Positions 48,394 to 57,954 of a DNA stretch of 64,000 nucleotides are shown here, in pieces. The stretch comes from Shewanella fodinae (lineage in GTDB: Bacteria > Pseudomonadota > Gammaproteobacteria > Enterobacterales > Shewanellaceae): the NCBI RefSeq assembly GCF_014651955.1, contig NZ_BMXW01000003.1:1-64000 (forward strand), in the 5' to 3' direction. The notes beneath the pieces are model-generated. The model saw only the letters and a program-made list of their open reading frames with translations, was not told the origin of the DNA and did no database searches. A program made the position numbers and the translations under genes. The stretch's first letter is position 1. Each line of letters opens with the position of its first letter.

Positions 48394-50573
48394 TGCGATT
48401 GCCCAATTTTACCGATCATCACCGAGTCATTCCATCCCGGAAGCTGATTTAGCCAACCGAGGTTTCGTGCAATCAGGTCGGAATAGCTGATCGTCACCGG
48501 CATGGGATTGGGGAAGTAGCTGCGCCAGGAGTGCGAGGCGAAACTATAGAGCTGAGCGCTCAGATACCTAACGTCCTTGAAGGTCGAATCCTTATGAATA
48601 TCGAGGATTACACCGCGCGGATGTCCGTCTGTATCCTGCCGCAATTCGCGCTGACCGATCAGATAGACGAGCATTTCATGCTTGGAGAGCTTGAAGGTCT
48701 TTCCGCGCGGTGGCGCTAGCTTTCCTTTCTGCTCACCTGCCGTCGCGGAGTCGAACATATGTAGTCCGTGATCTTCCGAGATTTTCAGGAATGCATACTC
48801 GATCTGATATTCCCGGTACTTGTCGATCACAGTGCAAACGGCTTCGATCTCTTCCTTGTTGAACTTCTTGACCTGCGCATGAAAGATCAGGCGGATCGTG
48901 TCGCCTTTCTGCCAGTTCATGCGCTTTTGAATTTTCTCGATAGTTTCACCGAGAACTGAGGTTAGAGCCTCGCAGTAGGCTTCCGGCACGACGGCCTTCG
49001 AGGTATTCGAGACAATATAGCTGCCGTCTCCGGAGAAGACCGTGGTGATGCCCATAATCCGTTGAATATCCGCTCCACGCTCTTGCCCGATGTTGGCGCT
49101 GCCGATGCCAATCACGAGTTCATGCGAGAGTGTAGGGGAGGATTTTAGCAGCCAAGGAACGCCGCCCATCTTGGCGTAGCAAGCCAGCGCCAAATTGTTG
49201 AGCGAATAGCCGAGTGAATAGTCAGATTGTGCCAACAGCTCTATCGTGAAATCCTGAACGGGAACTTGATGCAGGAAGAACAGGCTCTTGCCGAGATAAT
49301 ACGGATTCTCTGTGACCTTGAGTTTCTTGAAAGATTGCCGAACCTGCACGAGGGCCAAATCCCATCGTCCACCGTCATCCGCCTTCCTCCGGATCGCAGC
49401 CTCAATAGCGTTCTTGTATGCCTCCACGCTTTCGGTGGCCGTTGCAAACACCTCCACGCGACTAGTTCCCAAGGCGAACTTGCCTTCAAGGCCATTGCTG
49501 AAATACTTGCTGCTTGAAATTCCTTTCAAGAGCTTGCGGACGAACTGTTCGACGCGGCCCTTATCATGCTGAGCGCAGATGACACAGATTGACGGATCGT
49601 TTCGGTCGAATGTGCGCTTCGTATAGGGACCGCTCTGCGTAAGCCCTTTCTCGGCCCAATCAGCCTCACCGTTGTCGTTGAAGACGAATAAGGGTTTCTG
49701 CATCTGCCCACAATCCTTCTGGATATCGGGCGCATCCTCAATCTCGATGCGTGTTCCGTCAATCAGCGGAATAGCCTTCGACTGGATGTACTTTTTGAGC
49801 GTGTCTATGCGGGCTTTCTTGTTCTCGCCTCCATTGAAGATGGAGACTGACTGCCGGATACGCTCGACGATGGCGTCCTTCTGAGCACCGTGCGTATGCA
49901 GAATATAGTCGTCGAAGTTTGTCCGGCTGGCTTCAAGGTAAACATCCTTTGCATCTGCCTGCACGACCTGGCCGTCAGGCTGGGTGACCTGTAACGTCTC
50001 GCCTTTGATCGCGCTCACTGATCCCACGAGCTTTCTGTACCCATCCTCTTGTTCTGTGACGACGTAGCGGCCTATGAGATCGAATCCACCATATAGGAAA
50101 AACAGGCCGTTCTCTTTGAGAACCCTTCGTGTTGTGCAGTCAATAACAAGGCACGGATGGTCATGCACATAACGAGTGTTGATTGAATATTTGGCACAGA
50201 CTTTAAACGGATAGGCGTCACCGAGAATCGGAGCGAGGAGATTATCCTCCGGTTTGGTACTTACCAGCTCAATGGGATTGAAGCCAAGAGGATTACGTCC
50301 GAGCCCTGTAAGATGACGGGACAACCCGTCCTTGACCAGTGAGCAGAAGATACCGAAGTTGTCATTGAGAGGAATGGTGATCAGCGTACCAGAAACGGGA
50401 AACGTGCCGTCTGATGAAAAGATCAGAATATTGTCGCCCTGCCGACGGAAGGAGTGCGTCGATCCGTGTTTAGAGCGAAGACCATCCAGCGTCTCCTTGA
50501 CATAGGGAACCTGGAGAGCGTCAAGATCCGCATTGGGGATTTTGAGTGGAAATGCGTTCAGGGAAACAGACAA
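48381..50573 (-). CDS. Long prokaryotic Argonaute (long-B type), catalytically inactive PIWI
   Basis: A 730-residue protein if it starts at the TTG at 50573, which has AAAGGAG 6 bases upstream; a longer ATG frame (50654) would translate the attC core and is rejected. N-terminal and linker region to about residue 160; a short PAZ-like segment about 165-225 (LIGRYVVTEQEDGYRKLVGSV); MID about 325-470 with NPYYLGKSLFF; PIWI about 470-730 with LGYSLNNLALACYAKMGGVPWLL and HELVIGIGS. The first catalytic Asp is Gly (IGIGSAN), and the second is absent (IFHAQVKKF). It probably uses a small guide to sense foreign nucleic acid and signal to its nuclease partner. Confidence 0.88.
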   Translation of the reverse strand: MSVSLNAFPLKIPNADLDALQVPYVKETLDGLRSKHGSTHSFRRQGDNILIFSSDGTFPVSGTLITIPLNDNFGIFCSLVKDGLSRHLTGLGRNPLGFNPIELVSTKPEDNLLAPILGDAYPFKVCAKYSINTRYVHDHPCLVIDCTTRRVLKENGLFFLYGGFDLIGRYVVTEQEDGYRKLVGSVSAIKGETLQVTQPDGQVVQADAKDVYLEASRTNFDDYILHTHGAQKDAIVERIRQSVSIFNGGENKKARIDTLKKYIQSKAIPLIDGTRIEIEDAPDIQKDCGQMQKPLFVFNDNGEADWAEKGLTQSGPYTKRTFDRNDPSICVICAQHDKGRVEQFVRKLLKGISSSKYFSNGLEGKFALGTSRVEVFATATESVEAYKNAIEAAIRRKADDGGRWDLALVQVRQSFKKLKVTENPYYLGKSLFFLHQVPVQDFTIELLAQSDYSLGYSLNNLALACYAKMGGVPWLLKSSPTLSHELVIGIGSANIGQERGADIQRIMGITTVFSGDGSYIVSNTSKAVVPEAYCEALTSVLGETIEKIQKRMNWQKGDTIRLIFHAQVKKFNKEEIEAVCTVIDKYREYQIEYAFLKISEDHGLHMFDSATAGEQKGKLAPPRGKTFKLSKHEMLVYLIGQRELRQDTDGHPRGVILDIHKDSTFKDVRYLSAQLYSFASHSWRSYFPNPMPVTISYSDLIARNLGWLNQLPGWNDSVMIGKIGQSQWFL

Positions 50574-50592
50574 AACTCGCTCCTTTCTTTGG

Positions 50593-51087
50593 TCAATGCG
50601 TGTACCTTTTTGGGCGTCTAACGCCTGGGCTAAACGGCCGATTTGGAGGCGCACCGCGCCGGAAAAGCGGTCCGCTTAAGCCCCTGGTTAAGCCTTTGCT
50701 CGCCACGGCACAAGCGCTATATGCTTTAGCTTTGAAACAGATTTTTGCTTCAACTAGGGAGTTTCTTTCTATTTCTGGAATTCCTGAATCCACTTCCCCT
50801 TCAGGGCTGAGCCATAGGCGAGCGGCTGAGTCCCATTCCCATTCATCTTCACCAACTTGTATTATTTCTGAAATTCCAAGAAGTGCGTTTTTACAAACTT
50901 TGCACTGAAGCAAGACTATCTGTGTCGGCCAACCTGAATATTCGAGACTGAGCTCCACAGATCCGCGTTCAACGCAGTCGACCTTGGATTCGCAATGTGG
51001 ACAATCAGTGATCACTCGAAATTCTCCTTTTGGCCTAACAGTGTTTAGACGACAAAATGTCGTGTTTAATTCCGACATTTTGTCCAA
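50593..51087 (-). CDS. DUF4145-like cassette protein, 3' truncated into attC A
   Basis: The native part is about 131 residues: zinc-ribbon-like CPHCESKVDC and CKVC, then SGWPTQIVLL..., RLWLSPE, IPEIERNSLVEAKICFKAKAYSACAVASKG, the start of a DUF4145 helix that normally continues for another 60 or more residues. The frame then runs through attC A (33 translated residues of palindrome) and stops 17 bases before the Argonaute start. Start may be 51087 or the ATG at 51078. The gene looks cut when the cassette formed. DUF4145 domains often occur in restriction and defence proteins; function here is unknown. Confidence 0.55.
   Translation of the reverse strand: MDKMSELNTTFCRLNTVRPKGEFRVITDCPHCESKVDCVERGSVELSLEYSGWPTQIVLLQCKVCKNALLGISEIIQVGEDEWEWDSAARLWLSPEGEVDSGIPEIERNSLVEAKICFKAKAYSACAVASKGLTRGLSGPLFRRGAPPNRPFSPGVRRPKRYTH
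50616..50693 (-). repeat. Integron attC site A (start of the Argonaute cassette)
   Basis: 78 bases: R'' GCTTAAC, arms GGGCTTAAGCGG and CCGTTTAGCCC, central GCGCGG-type hairpin, R' GTTAGAC preceded by GGC. Both R boxes match RYYYAAC and GTTRRRY perfectly. The boxes would also match in the other orientation, but the genes on both sides read on the minus strand, which fixes the direction. Confidence 0.85.
51051..51084. repeat. Perfect inverted repeat over the start of the DUF4145-like gene
   Basis: GACAAAATGTCG and CGACATTTTGTC, 12 bases each with a 10-base spacer, flank the start codon at 51078. A further near copy (CCAAAATGTCTG) is near 51183. It could be an operator or an mRNA hairpin that limits translation. 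Confidence 0.5.
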
Positions 51088-51412
51088 ATTCGTGAATTTA
51101 CATAAAGAGATATTACTGACATTCTTTTGATAAATAAAAATATTTTTATTTTTTGAGCAGTCGTTCGTACATCAAAATATGCCAAAATGTCTGAAATTTG
51201 CCTATTTTGCGACATCTGATGATGCTGCACATATCTATCCAGTTTTAACACATGACTGGAAACTTCCACCAAAGGTGGATATAGATGAGAATTTCTAGGG
51301 CATAAACCCCGTTTGTTGCTTGTTCCACCAACAACTTGCTAACTCACTTTCGTGCAGACATGCGACTATGTCGTGCGCTCCCAGCATGGACTTCACATAT
51401 TGACTTCGTGCT
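51088..51412. other. Intergenic region at the right edge of the cassette cluster
   Basis: 325 bases with no convincing gene (a 68-codon stretch here looks random). It has TCCACC-AAA-GGTGGA and GTTG/CAAC small hairpins and repeats of AAAATGTC. No attC was found, so the boundary between cassettes and chromosome is somewhere here. Confidence 0.45.
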
Positions 51413-52165
51413 TTATAAAATACTGAAGTTTACCTCGGGTAATGATTCAAAACTGGGTTTAGCAAAGTAGTAGCCTTGCATCAGATCAATCCCGATATCT
51501 CGTAAGAAGCACATCTCTTCTTTAGTTTCTATGCCTTCAGCAAGAGGGGTTATGTTTAGTTCTCGAAACATAGCAACCGTATTTTTAACCACTATCTGCC
51601 GGACAGGATCTTTGTCTATATTGCGGATAAGCTCCATATCGAGCTTGGCAATATCAGTCTGAAAATCAGCAAGCAAGTTCAACCCTGAATATCCAGAGCC
51701 AAAATCATCAATCGCTGTTTTAAAGCCTAAACTTTTATAATATTCAACAATATTTTTAATATGTTGATTATCTTTAACTTTCTCAACCTCTGTGAATTCA
51801 AACATAATTTGAGCAATTGGAAAGCCATATTCTTTGGCGGCTTCTAATGTTGTCCGTATGCAACGTTCCGGCCGATAAACTGCATTAGGTAAAAAATTAA
51901 TGCTGACCATTTGGCTAATGTTTAATTTGGCCGCCAGCGCTATGGCTTTAACGCGACATAACTGGTCAAACCGATAGCGATTATCATCATTAACCTGAGA
52001 GATAACAGAAAATGCAGATTCGTTATTGAGACCTCGAACTAATGCCTCATAACCGAAAATCGTTTTTGATGAATATTGAATGATGGGTTGAAATGCCATA
52101 GTAAAATCAAATCCGAGGTCGGATGATTCCTGACATTGCTTACATGACGCCCCTAATTTATCCAT
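51413..52165 (-). CDS. EAL domain protein (c-di-GMP phosphodiesterase)
   Basis: A 250-residue stand-alone EAL domain. Catalytic motifs are intact: EALVRG (EAL), INFLP, FEFTE, DDFGSGYSG, KLDMEL, AEGIE, and GYYFAKP. It should hydrolyse cyclic-di-GMP and so favour motility over biofilm. Two N-terminal cysteines in CKQCQ are unusual for the family. It has no membrane or sensor domain. Confidence 0.9.
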   Translation of the reverse strand: MDKLGASCKQCQESSDLGFDFTMAFQPIIQYSSKTIFGYEALVRGLNNESAFSVISQVNDDNRYRFDQLCRVKAIALAAKLNISQMVSINFLPNAVYRPERCIRTTLEAAKEYGFPIAQIMFEFTEVEKVKDNQHIKNIVEYYKSLGFKTAIDDFGSGYSGLNLLADFQTDIAKLDMELIRNIDKDPVRQIVVKNTVAMFRELNITPLAEGIETKEEMCFLRDIGIDLMQGYYFAKPSFESLPEVNFSIL

Positions 52166-52669
52166 GTTCTCTCACAAGTGCTGATTATTTGATTATATTG
52201 CAATTTAATTTCAAAAAATTGGGCGTGGAAGGTATATGATTCAAATACGCTTACCCGATCTATCCTCATGACACGACTGGATATACATAACTGCATTTAC
52301 CCCATATAGCCCAAATATAAATGCGTACGAGTATCTATCAGTATTGCCTAGAATGTAGCGGCTTTCTATAAAAGATACGCGCTGCTAGGGCCGCTGGTGA
52401 TTTTACAAGCAATCCTTTCAATTAAATACATTAATTATTTGATTTTATTTAATAAATTAGTACTACTTGAATAGCCGTCAAAGCCAATCACAAAACAATT
52501 GCGAAGTACCGGCAATGTGTAGCTAGAAACATTTGCCCAACACCAATCTTTACTTGATCCCCAGTAATACAGGACTTTCCATTTTAGATCTTACTAAACC
52601 TAATATAAAAGCCACTGCGAACAGTGGCTTTTCGTAGAAACTGACAGGGTGAATACTCACCAATCCCAT
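52166..52669. other. Intergenic region between the EAL and ssb genes
   Basis: 504 bases, A+T-rich, with no gene seen. It includes the ssb terminator at 52607-52632 and, at its left end, the expected promoter of the EAL gene. Confidence 0.5.
52607..52632 (-). terminator. Rho-independent terminator of ssb
   Basis: AAAAGCCACTG/CAGTGGCTTTT, an 11-base perfect stem around CGAA, 38 bases after the ssb stop, with a TTTTATATT tail on the minus strand. Confidence 0.85.
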
Positions 52670-53341
52670 CTAGAACGGGATATCATCATCCCAGCCATCA
52701 TCCAGATCTGGCGTGTAGTTCTGCTGAGGCTGCTGTTGTGGATTTTGTTGTGGCTGCGGTGCCGGGCGCTGCTGTGACTGTGGTTTAGGTGCATAACCAC
52801 TGCTTTGCTGCGGTTGATAAGCAGGAGCAGATTGCTGTGGCGCATTATACTGTGGCGCGGGCTGTGAGGCCTGTTGCGGCGCGGTATACTGTGGCTGAGA
52901 TTGCTGCGGTGCCGCATACTGGTTGCCACCTTGTGGTGCAGCATAACCGCCGCCCATATTGCCACCCTGTGCTGGTGCGCCACCCTGATTCTGCGGACGA
53001 CCACCCAGCATCTGCATGCTGCCCTGCATATCAACAACGATCTCAGTGGTGTAGCGATCCTGACCGCTCTGATCTTTCCACTTACGGGTTTGCAGGCGAC
53101 CTTCCAGATATACTTGCGAACCTTTACGGAGATATTCTCCGGCAACTTCCGCCAGTTTTCCGAAAATGACCACGCGGTGCCATTCAGTACGTTCCTGCTG
53201 CTGTCCCTGCTGATCTTTCCAAGTATCACTGGTCGCTACGGTGATATTTGCCACAGCATTGCCGTTCGGCATATAGCGCACCTCTGGGTCCTGTCCCAGA
53301 TTGCCCACCAGAATTACCTTGTTAACACCACGACTGGCCAT
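52670..53341 (-). CDS. ssb: Single-stranded DNA-binding protein
   Basis: A 223-residue SSB. Residues 1-110 form the OB fold ([73 protein letters not shown]). A Gln/Pro/Gly-rich linker covers about 115-210, and the acidic tip DDDIPF recruits partner proteins. Start at 53341 has GGAG at a good distance; an earlier in-frame ATG adds 5 residues. It coats single-stranded DNA in replication and repair. Confidence 0.97.
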   Translation of the reverse strand: MASRGVNKVILVGNLGQDPEVRYMPNGNAVANITVATSDTWKDQQGQQQERTEWHRVVIFGKLAEVAGEYLRKGSQVYLEGRLQTRKWKDQSGQDRYTTEIVVDMQGSMQMLGGRPQNQGGAPAQGGNMGGGYAAPQGGNQYAAPQQSQPQYTAPQQASQPAPQYNAPQQSAPAYQPQQSSGYAPKPQSQQRPAPQPQQNPQQQPQQNYTPDLDDGWDDDIPF

Positions 53342-53378
53342 GAAAATCTCCTGCAATTCTTAATCTTTTATGTTGAGC

Positions 53379-54746
53379 TTAATTGGCAGAGCCTAGCACA
53401 GCTCGCGCTGCCGTTAAATCGAATTGATCGTTGACCTTGAGGTAAGCAACCTTTTCTTCAAGCACAACAATGGCTTCGGCAACGCCATCCAGTTGCGACA
53501 ATTTGGCGGCCATCTGCTGCGCTTGTTCGCGCCCCTGAACGGCAGCTTCTAAGGTGTAACTTTTAAGCAATTTGGGATTGCGCATACCGAAGGTCAGTCC
53601 AATCCAGATTAACATCAGCACCACGGCCACCATAAACACACCGGTTGACCCCAACAGCTGATAGGCACCGCCCCCAAATAAACCACCGCAGAATGCTCCG
53701 AGGAACTGGCTAGTGGAGTAAACCCCCATTGCCGAACCTTTAGCGCCCACCGGACAAAATTTGGAGATTAAGCTCGGCAGTGAGGCCTCCAGATAGTTAA
53801 AGCCGGTAAAAAAGGCGATAACGGCAATACTTAGCGCCACCAAGCTGTGGGGCAAGGAGGCCATCAGGCTGAGTGCCAGCACCATAATTACCAGCGCAAT
53901 CTGGAACATCTGTTTGGTATTTTGCCGTTTCACTCCAATGATGATCATTGGCACCATCAACATAAAGGAGCCGACAAACGCCGGGAAATACAGCATCCAG
54001 TGCTTTTCTTTAACAAGCCCAGCATCCACCAGATCCAGCGGTAATGCGACAAACACCGCAGTCAACACCAGATGCAACAGGAAGATCCCGGCGTCTAGGC
54101 GGAACAGTTGCGGATCTTTCAGCATTTGCAGCAGCTTGCTGGTCTGCGCCAGCGTATCGCCAGCGGGCGCATGATGCACCGGATTGGGCACTAACAGCTG
54201 CATGATAATCATGCCAACAATTGCCAACACACCGGTGAGACCAAATAAACCGCTGAGGCCAAGATGTTGCGCCACTACCGGCCCCACCAACAACGCCACG
54301 GCAAACGAGCCTCCAATGCACATGCCAATAATAGCCATCACTTTGGTACGCTGTTCATCACGCGTCAGGTCGGCTGCCAAGGCCAGCACCGCAGCGGCAA
54401 TAGCGCCCATTCCCTGTATAGCTCGGCCTGCCACCACACCATAAATACTGGTGGACATGGCCGCTACAACACTACCAATAGCAAATAACACTAGGCCACC
54501 CAAGATCACTGGTTTGCGGCCGATTTTATCTGACAATATCCCCATGGGGATTTGCAGTAATGCTTGTGTCAGACCATAGGCGCCGATAGCTATCCCCACC
54601 CACAACGGTGAGAATCCCTGCAGATGTTGTCCGTACAGTGCGAACACCGGCATGATCATAAACAAGCCCAGCATGCGTAATCCAAACACGCCGGCTAAGG
54701 AGAAGGCGACTCTTTTCTCTGTTCCGGAAAGTCCAGCATTAGCCAT
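53379..54746 (-). CDS. YajR-like MFS transporter
   Basis: A 455-residue major facilitator permease with twelve helices (GLRMLGLFMIMPVFALYG, motif A GILSDKIGRKPVI, RAIQGMGAIAAAVLALAADLTRDEQRTKVMAIIG). The last 65 residues form a small soluble domain (QGREQAQQMAAKLSQLDGVAEAIVVLEEKVAYLKV) like the ferredoxin-like YAM domain of E. coli YajR. The substrate is unknown. It is 37 bases upstream of ssb on the same strand and divergent from uvrA. Confidence 0.9.
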   Translation of the reverse strand: MANAGLSGTEKRVAFSLAGVFGLRMLGLFMIMPVFALYGQHLQGFSPLWVGIAIGAYGLTQALLQIPMGILSDKIGRKPVILGGLVLFAIGSVVAAMSTSIYGVVAGRAIQGMGAIAAAVLALAADLTRDEQRTKVMAIIGMCIGGSFAVALLVGPVVAQHLGLSGLFGLTGVLAIVGMIIMQLLVPNPVHHAPAGDTLAQTSKLLQMLKDPQLFRLDAGIFLLHLVLTAVFVALPLDLVDAGLVKEKHWMLYFPAFVGSFMLMVPMIIIGVKRQNTKQMFQIALVIMVLALSLMASLPHSLVALSIAVIAFFTGFNYLEASLPSLISKFCPVGAKGSAMGVYSTSQFLGAFCGGLFGGGAYQLLGSTGVFMVAVVLMLIWIGLTFGMRNPKLLKSYTLEAAVQGREQAQQMAAKLSQLDGVAEAIVVLEEKVAYLKVNDQFDLTAARAVLGSAN

Positions 54747-55084
54747 GTCGTTTTTGCCCTGAGTTCAGTTTTATTTAAGGAAAGGATGCGCAGTTTAACA
54801 CGAAGCTTTTTTTTCACCCAAAAGGAAATCCTATCTCTGCGATACACATTTGAGCATCCATTTAAAAGTCATTTAGATTCATACAAATGCGTTTATTAAT
54901 TCGCGTTAATACACAGTAACATGCGCTAATTCAGCGTATTTTTGCTACGTAGCAATAGCCGCTGTTGAGTGTTTGACCGTGTTTCCCAGAAAATCGCTAC
55001 ATTTTATTTTGCGCCTATGAGCTGATGTGGATTTATGCGATACTGATCGTCTTTTTCTTCGGTCAGCAGTCAGCTATTTCAGAG
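54747..55084. other. Divergent promoter region of the MFS gene and uvrA
   Basis: 338 bases, A+T-rich. A LexA box (CTGT-N8-ACAG) was looked for because uvrA is SOS-controlled in many bacteria; none with both half-sites was found. Confidence 0.5.
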
Positions 55085-57907
55085 ATGGATAAGATAGAAA
55101 TTCGTGGTGCCCGCACCCACAACCTGAAAAATATCAATCTCACGATTCCTCGGGATAAATTGATTGTTATCACTGGGTTATCTGGTTCCGGTAAATCTTC
55201 ACTGGCGTTCGACACACTCTATGCCGAAGGTCAGCGCCGCTATGTAGAGTCTTTGTCGGCCTACGCCCGTCAGTTCCTGAGCCTGATGGAGAAGCCCGAT
55301 GTGGATCATATCGAAGGGCTAAGCCCGGCGATCTCCATTGAACAGAAATCCACGTCGCATAACCCGCGCTCCACTGTTGGCACCATTACCGAGGTGTACG
55401 ATTACCTGCGTTTACTGTATGCCCGCGTTGGCGAGCCGCGCTGCCCGACGCATGGGGAGCCGTTGGCCGCGCAAACCGTGAGCCAGATGGTGGATCAGGT
55501 GCTGTCACTGCCGGAAGGTGAACGCCTGATGCTGTTGGCACCCGTGGTACAGGGCCGTAAAGGTGAACACGTCAAACTGCTGCAAAATCTGGCGGCACAA
55601 GGTTATATCCGCGCTCGTATTGATGGCGAAGTCTGTGACCTTTCCGATCCGCCAGAGCTGGAACTGCAAATCAAGCACACCATTGAGGTGGTGGTAGACC
55701 GCTTCAAGGTGCGCGCCGATCTGCAACAGCGGCTGGCAGAATCGTTTGAAACCGCACTGGAACTCTCGGGCGGCATTGCCACTGTAGTCAGCATGGACAA
55801 CACCGATGCAGCACCACTGCTGTTTTCTGCGAACTTTGCCTGCAGCCAGTGTGGCTACTCTATGGCGGAACTGGAGCCACGGTTGTTCTCCTTTAACAAT
55901 CCGGCCGGCGCTTGTCCGACTTGCGATGGTCTGGGTGTGCAGCAGTTTTTTGATCCAGAACGGGTAGTCACCAACGATGAATTGTCGCTGGCGGGCGGTG
56001 CCATTCGCGGTTGGGATCGACGGAATTTTTATTACTTCCAGATGCTGACTTCACTGGCCGAGCACTACCATTTCAAGGTGGAAACCCCGTTTTGTGATTT
56101 GCCACAGAGTGTTCGTGATATTGTGCTGCATGGTTCGGGGGACGAAAAAATCGCCTTCCGTTATATCAATGACCGTGGCGATGTGGTGATACGCAATCAT
56201 CCGTTTGAAGGCATCCTGAATAATATGGATCGCCGCTACCGCGAAACCGAATCCAACTCAGTGCGTGAAGAACTCGCCAAATACATTAGCAACTGCCCTT
56301 GTAAAACCTGTGGCGGCTCACGCTTGCGTGAAGAAGCACGCAATGTGTTTATTGGCGATGTCAGCCTGCCACAATTAACCGACTGGTCCATCGGCCACAC
56401 CAGCCGCTACTTTGCCGAGCTGCAATTTAGCGGACAAAAAGCACAAATTGCCGAGAAGATCCTCAAAGAGATCCAAGATCGGTTGGGTTTTCTGGTGAAT
56501 GTGGGGCTGAACTACCTGTCGCTGTCGCGCTCTGCCGACACGCTTTCAGGCGGGGAAGCCCAGCGTATCCGCCTAGCGAGCCAGATTGGTGCTGGTCTAG
56601 TGGGGGTGATGTATGTGCTGGATGAACCGTCCATTGGCCTGCATCAGCGCGATAATGAACGGCTGTTAAGCACCCTGACTCATCTGCGCGATCTCGGTAA
56701 TACCGTGATTGTGGTGGAACATGATGAAGATGCCATTCGCAGCGCCGATTACATTGTCGATATTGGCCCCGGTGCGGGAGTCCACGGCGGCGAGGTGATC
56801 TGCGCAGGAGATCTCAACACTATCATAGAATGTGAGCAGTCACTTACCGGACAATACCTATCAGGCAAGCAGAAGATCACCGTGCCCGGGCCGCGTACCG
56901 TGTGTGACCCTAACAAGATGATCAAGCTGTATGGCGCGAAAGGTAATAACCTCAAGAACGTGAATTTGGAGATCCCGGTTGGGCTGCTGACCTGCATCAC
57001 CGGAGTCTCCGGCTCTGGTAAATCAACGCTGATCAACGACACCTTCTTCCGTATCGCCCATAAGATGTTGAACGGTGCGACCGTCAACGAACCCGCGCCT
57101 TATGACCGCATTGAAGGCATGGAACTGTGCGATAAGGTGGTGGATATCGACCAGAGCCCGATTGGCCGCACCCCGCGTTCCAATCCGGCCACCTATACCG
57201 GCATTTTTACGCCGATCCGCGAACTGTTTTCCGGTACCCAGGAAGCACGTACTCGCGGCTATCAGCCGGGGCGTTTCTCCTTTAACGTCAAAGGCGGCCG
57301 CTGCGAAGCCTGTCAGGGTGATGGTTTAATTAAAGTGGAGATGCACTTTCTGCCGGATGTGTATGTACCCTGTGATGTGTGTAAGGGCAAGCGTTATAAC
57401 CGTGAAACCCTGGAAGTAAAATACAAGGGTAAAAGCATTCATGAAGTGCTGAACATGACGGTGGAAGAAGCCCGCAGCTTCTTCGATGCGGTACCAGCGA
57501 TTGCCCGTAAGCTGCAAACCCTGATGGATGTTGGATTGTCTTATGTGCAACTGGGACAGAGCGCTACCACACTGTCGGGCGGTGAAGCGCAGCGGGTGAA
57601 GTTAGCCAAAGAGCTGTCAAAACGCGATACCGGCCAAACCTTGTATATTCTGGACGAACCCACAACGGGTCTACACTTTGCCGATATTCAGCTACTGCTG
57701 GATGTACTGCACAAACTCAAAGCCCAAGGCAACACCATTGTGGTGATTGAACATAATCTGGATGTGATTAAAACCGCTGACTGGATTGTGGACTTAGGGC
57801 CAGAAGGTGGTTCTGGCGGCGGCACCATTCTGGTAGCAGGCACACCAGAACAGGTAGCAGAGCATGAGGAATCACATACCGCGCGCTTCCTCAAACCACT
57901 GTTGTAA
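55085..57907 (+). CDS. uvrA: Excinuclease ABC subunit A
   Basis: A 940-residue UvrA, the same length as E. coli. It recognises bulky DNA damage and loads UvrB in nucleotide excision repair. Two ABC modules: Walker [13 protein letters not shown] near residue 31 and [10 protein letters not shown] near 640, signature LSGGEAQRI twice, zinc fingers with [12 protein letters not shown] and [16 protein letters not shown]. Start at 55085 ([16 protein letters not shown]) matches the family; an upstream ATG adds 20 hydrophobic residues and is rejected. Confidence 0.98.
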   Translation: MDKIEIRGARTHNLKNINLTIPRDKLIVITGLSGSGKSSLAFDTLYAEGQRRYVESLSAYARQFLSLMEKPDVDHIEGLSPAISIEQKSTSHNPRSTVGTITEVYDYLRLLYARVGEPRCPTHGEPLAAQTVSQMVDQVLSLPEGERLMLLAPVVQGRKGEHVKLLQNLAAQGYIRARIDGEVCDLSDPPELELQIKHTIEVVVDRFKVRADLQQRLAESFETALELSGGIATVVSMDNTDAAPLLFSANFACSQCGYSMAELEPRLFSFNNPAGACPTCDGLGVQQFFDPERVVTNDELSLAGGAIRGWDRRNFYYFQMLTSLAEHYHFKVETPFCDLPQSVRDIVLHGSGDEKIAFRYINDRGDVVIRNHPFEGILNNMDRRYRETESNSVREELAKYISNCPCKTCGGSRLREEARNVFIGDVSLPQLTDWSIGHTSRYFAELQFSGQKAQIAEKILKEIQDRLGFLVNVGLNYLSLSRSADTLSGGEAQRIRLASQIGAGLVGVMYVLDEPSIGLHQRDNERLLSTLTHLRDLGNTVIVVEHDEDAIRSADYIVDIGPGAGVHGGEVICAGDLNTIIECEQSLTGQYLSGKQKITVPGPRTVCDPNKMIKLYGAKGNNLKNVNLEIPVGLLTCITGVSGSGKSTLINDTFFRIAHKMLNGATVNEPAPYDRIEGMELCDKVVDIDQSPIGRTPRSNPATYTGIFTPIRELFSGTQEARTRGYQPGRFSFNVKGGRCEACQGDGLIKVEMHFLPDVYVPCDVCKGKRYNRETLEVKYKGKSIHEVLNMTVEEARSFFDAVPAIARKLQTLMDVGLSYVQLGQSATTLSGGEAQRVKLAKELSKRDTGQTLYILDEPTTGLHFADIQLLLDVLHKLKAQGNTIVVIEHNLDVIKTADWIVDLGPEGGSGGGTILVAGTPEQVAEHEESHTARFLKPLL

Positions 57908-57929
57908 TACACACTGTTGACCACGCACA

Positions 57930-57947
57930 AAGGCCCATACGGGCCTT
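57930..57947. terminator. Hairpin between convergent uvrA and the CadC-like gene
   Basis: AAGGCCC/GGGCCTT, a 7-base perfect stem with a 4-base loop, 22 bases after uvrA. The T tail is poor, so it is a weak terminator for either direction. Confidence 0.5.
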
Positions 57948-57954
57948 GGTGTTA

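Noticed and set aside
50574..50654. The ATG at 50654 as Argonaute start
   Set aside because: It lies within the attC palindrome and would give a tail of translated recombination site; the TTG at 50573 has a proper ribosome binding site.
51066..51272. 68-codon minus-strand frame upstream of the DUF4145-like gene
   Set aside because: No family features, overlaps the inverted repeat and gene start; likely chance.
52740..53000. Repetitive Gln/Pro/Gly-rich coding DNA as a possible repeat array
   Set aside because: It is the normal disordered linker of SSB.
54747..55084. LexA box in front of uvrA
   Set aside because: Only half-sites such as TACTGT were found; no CTGT-N8-ACAG.
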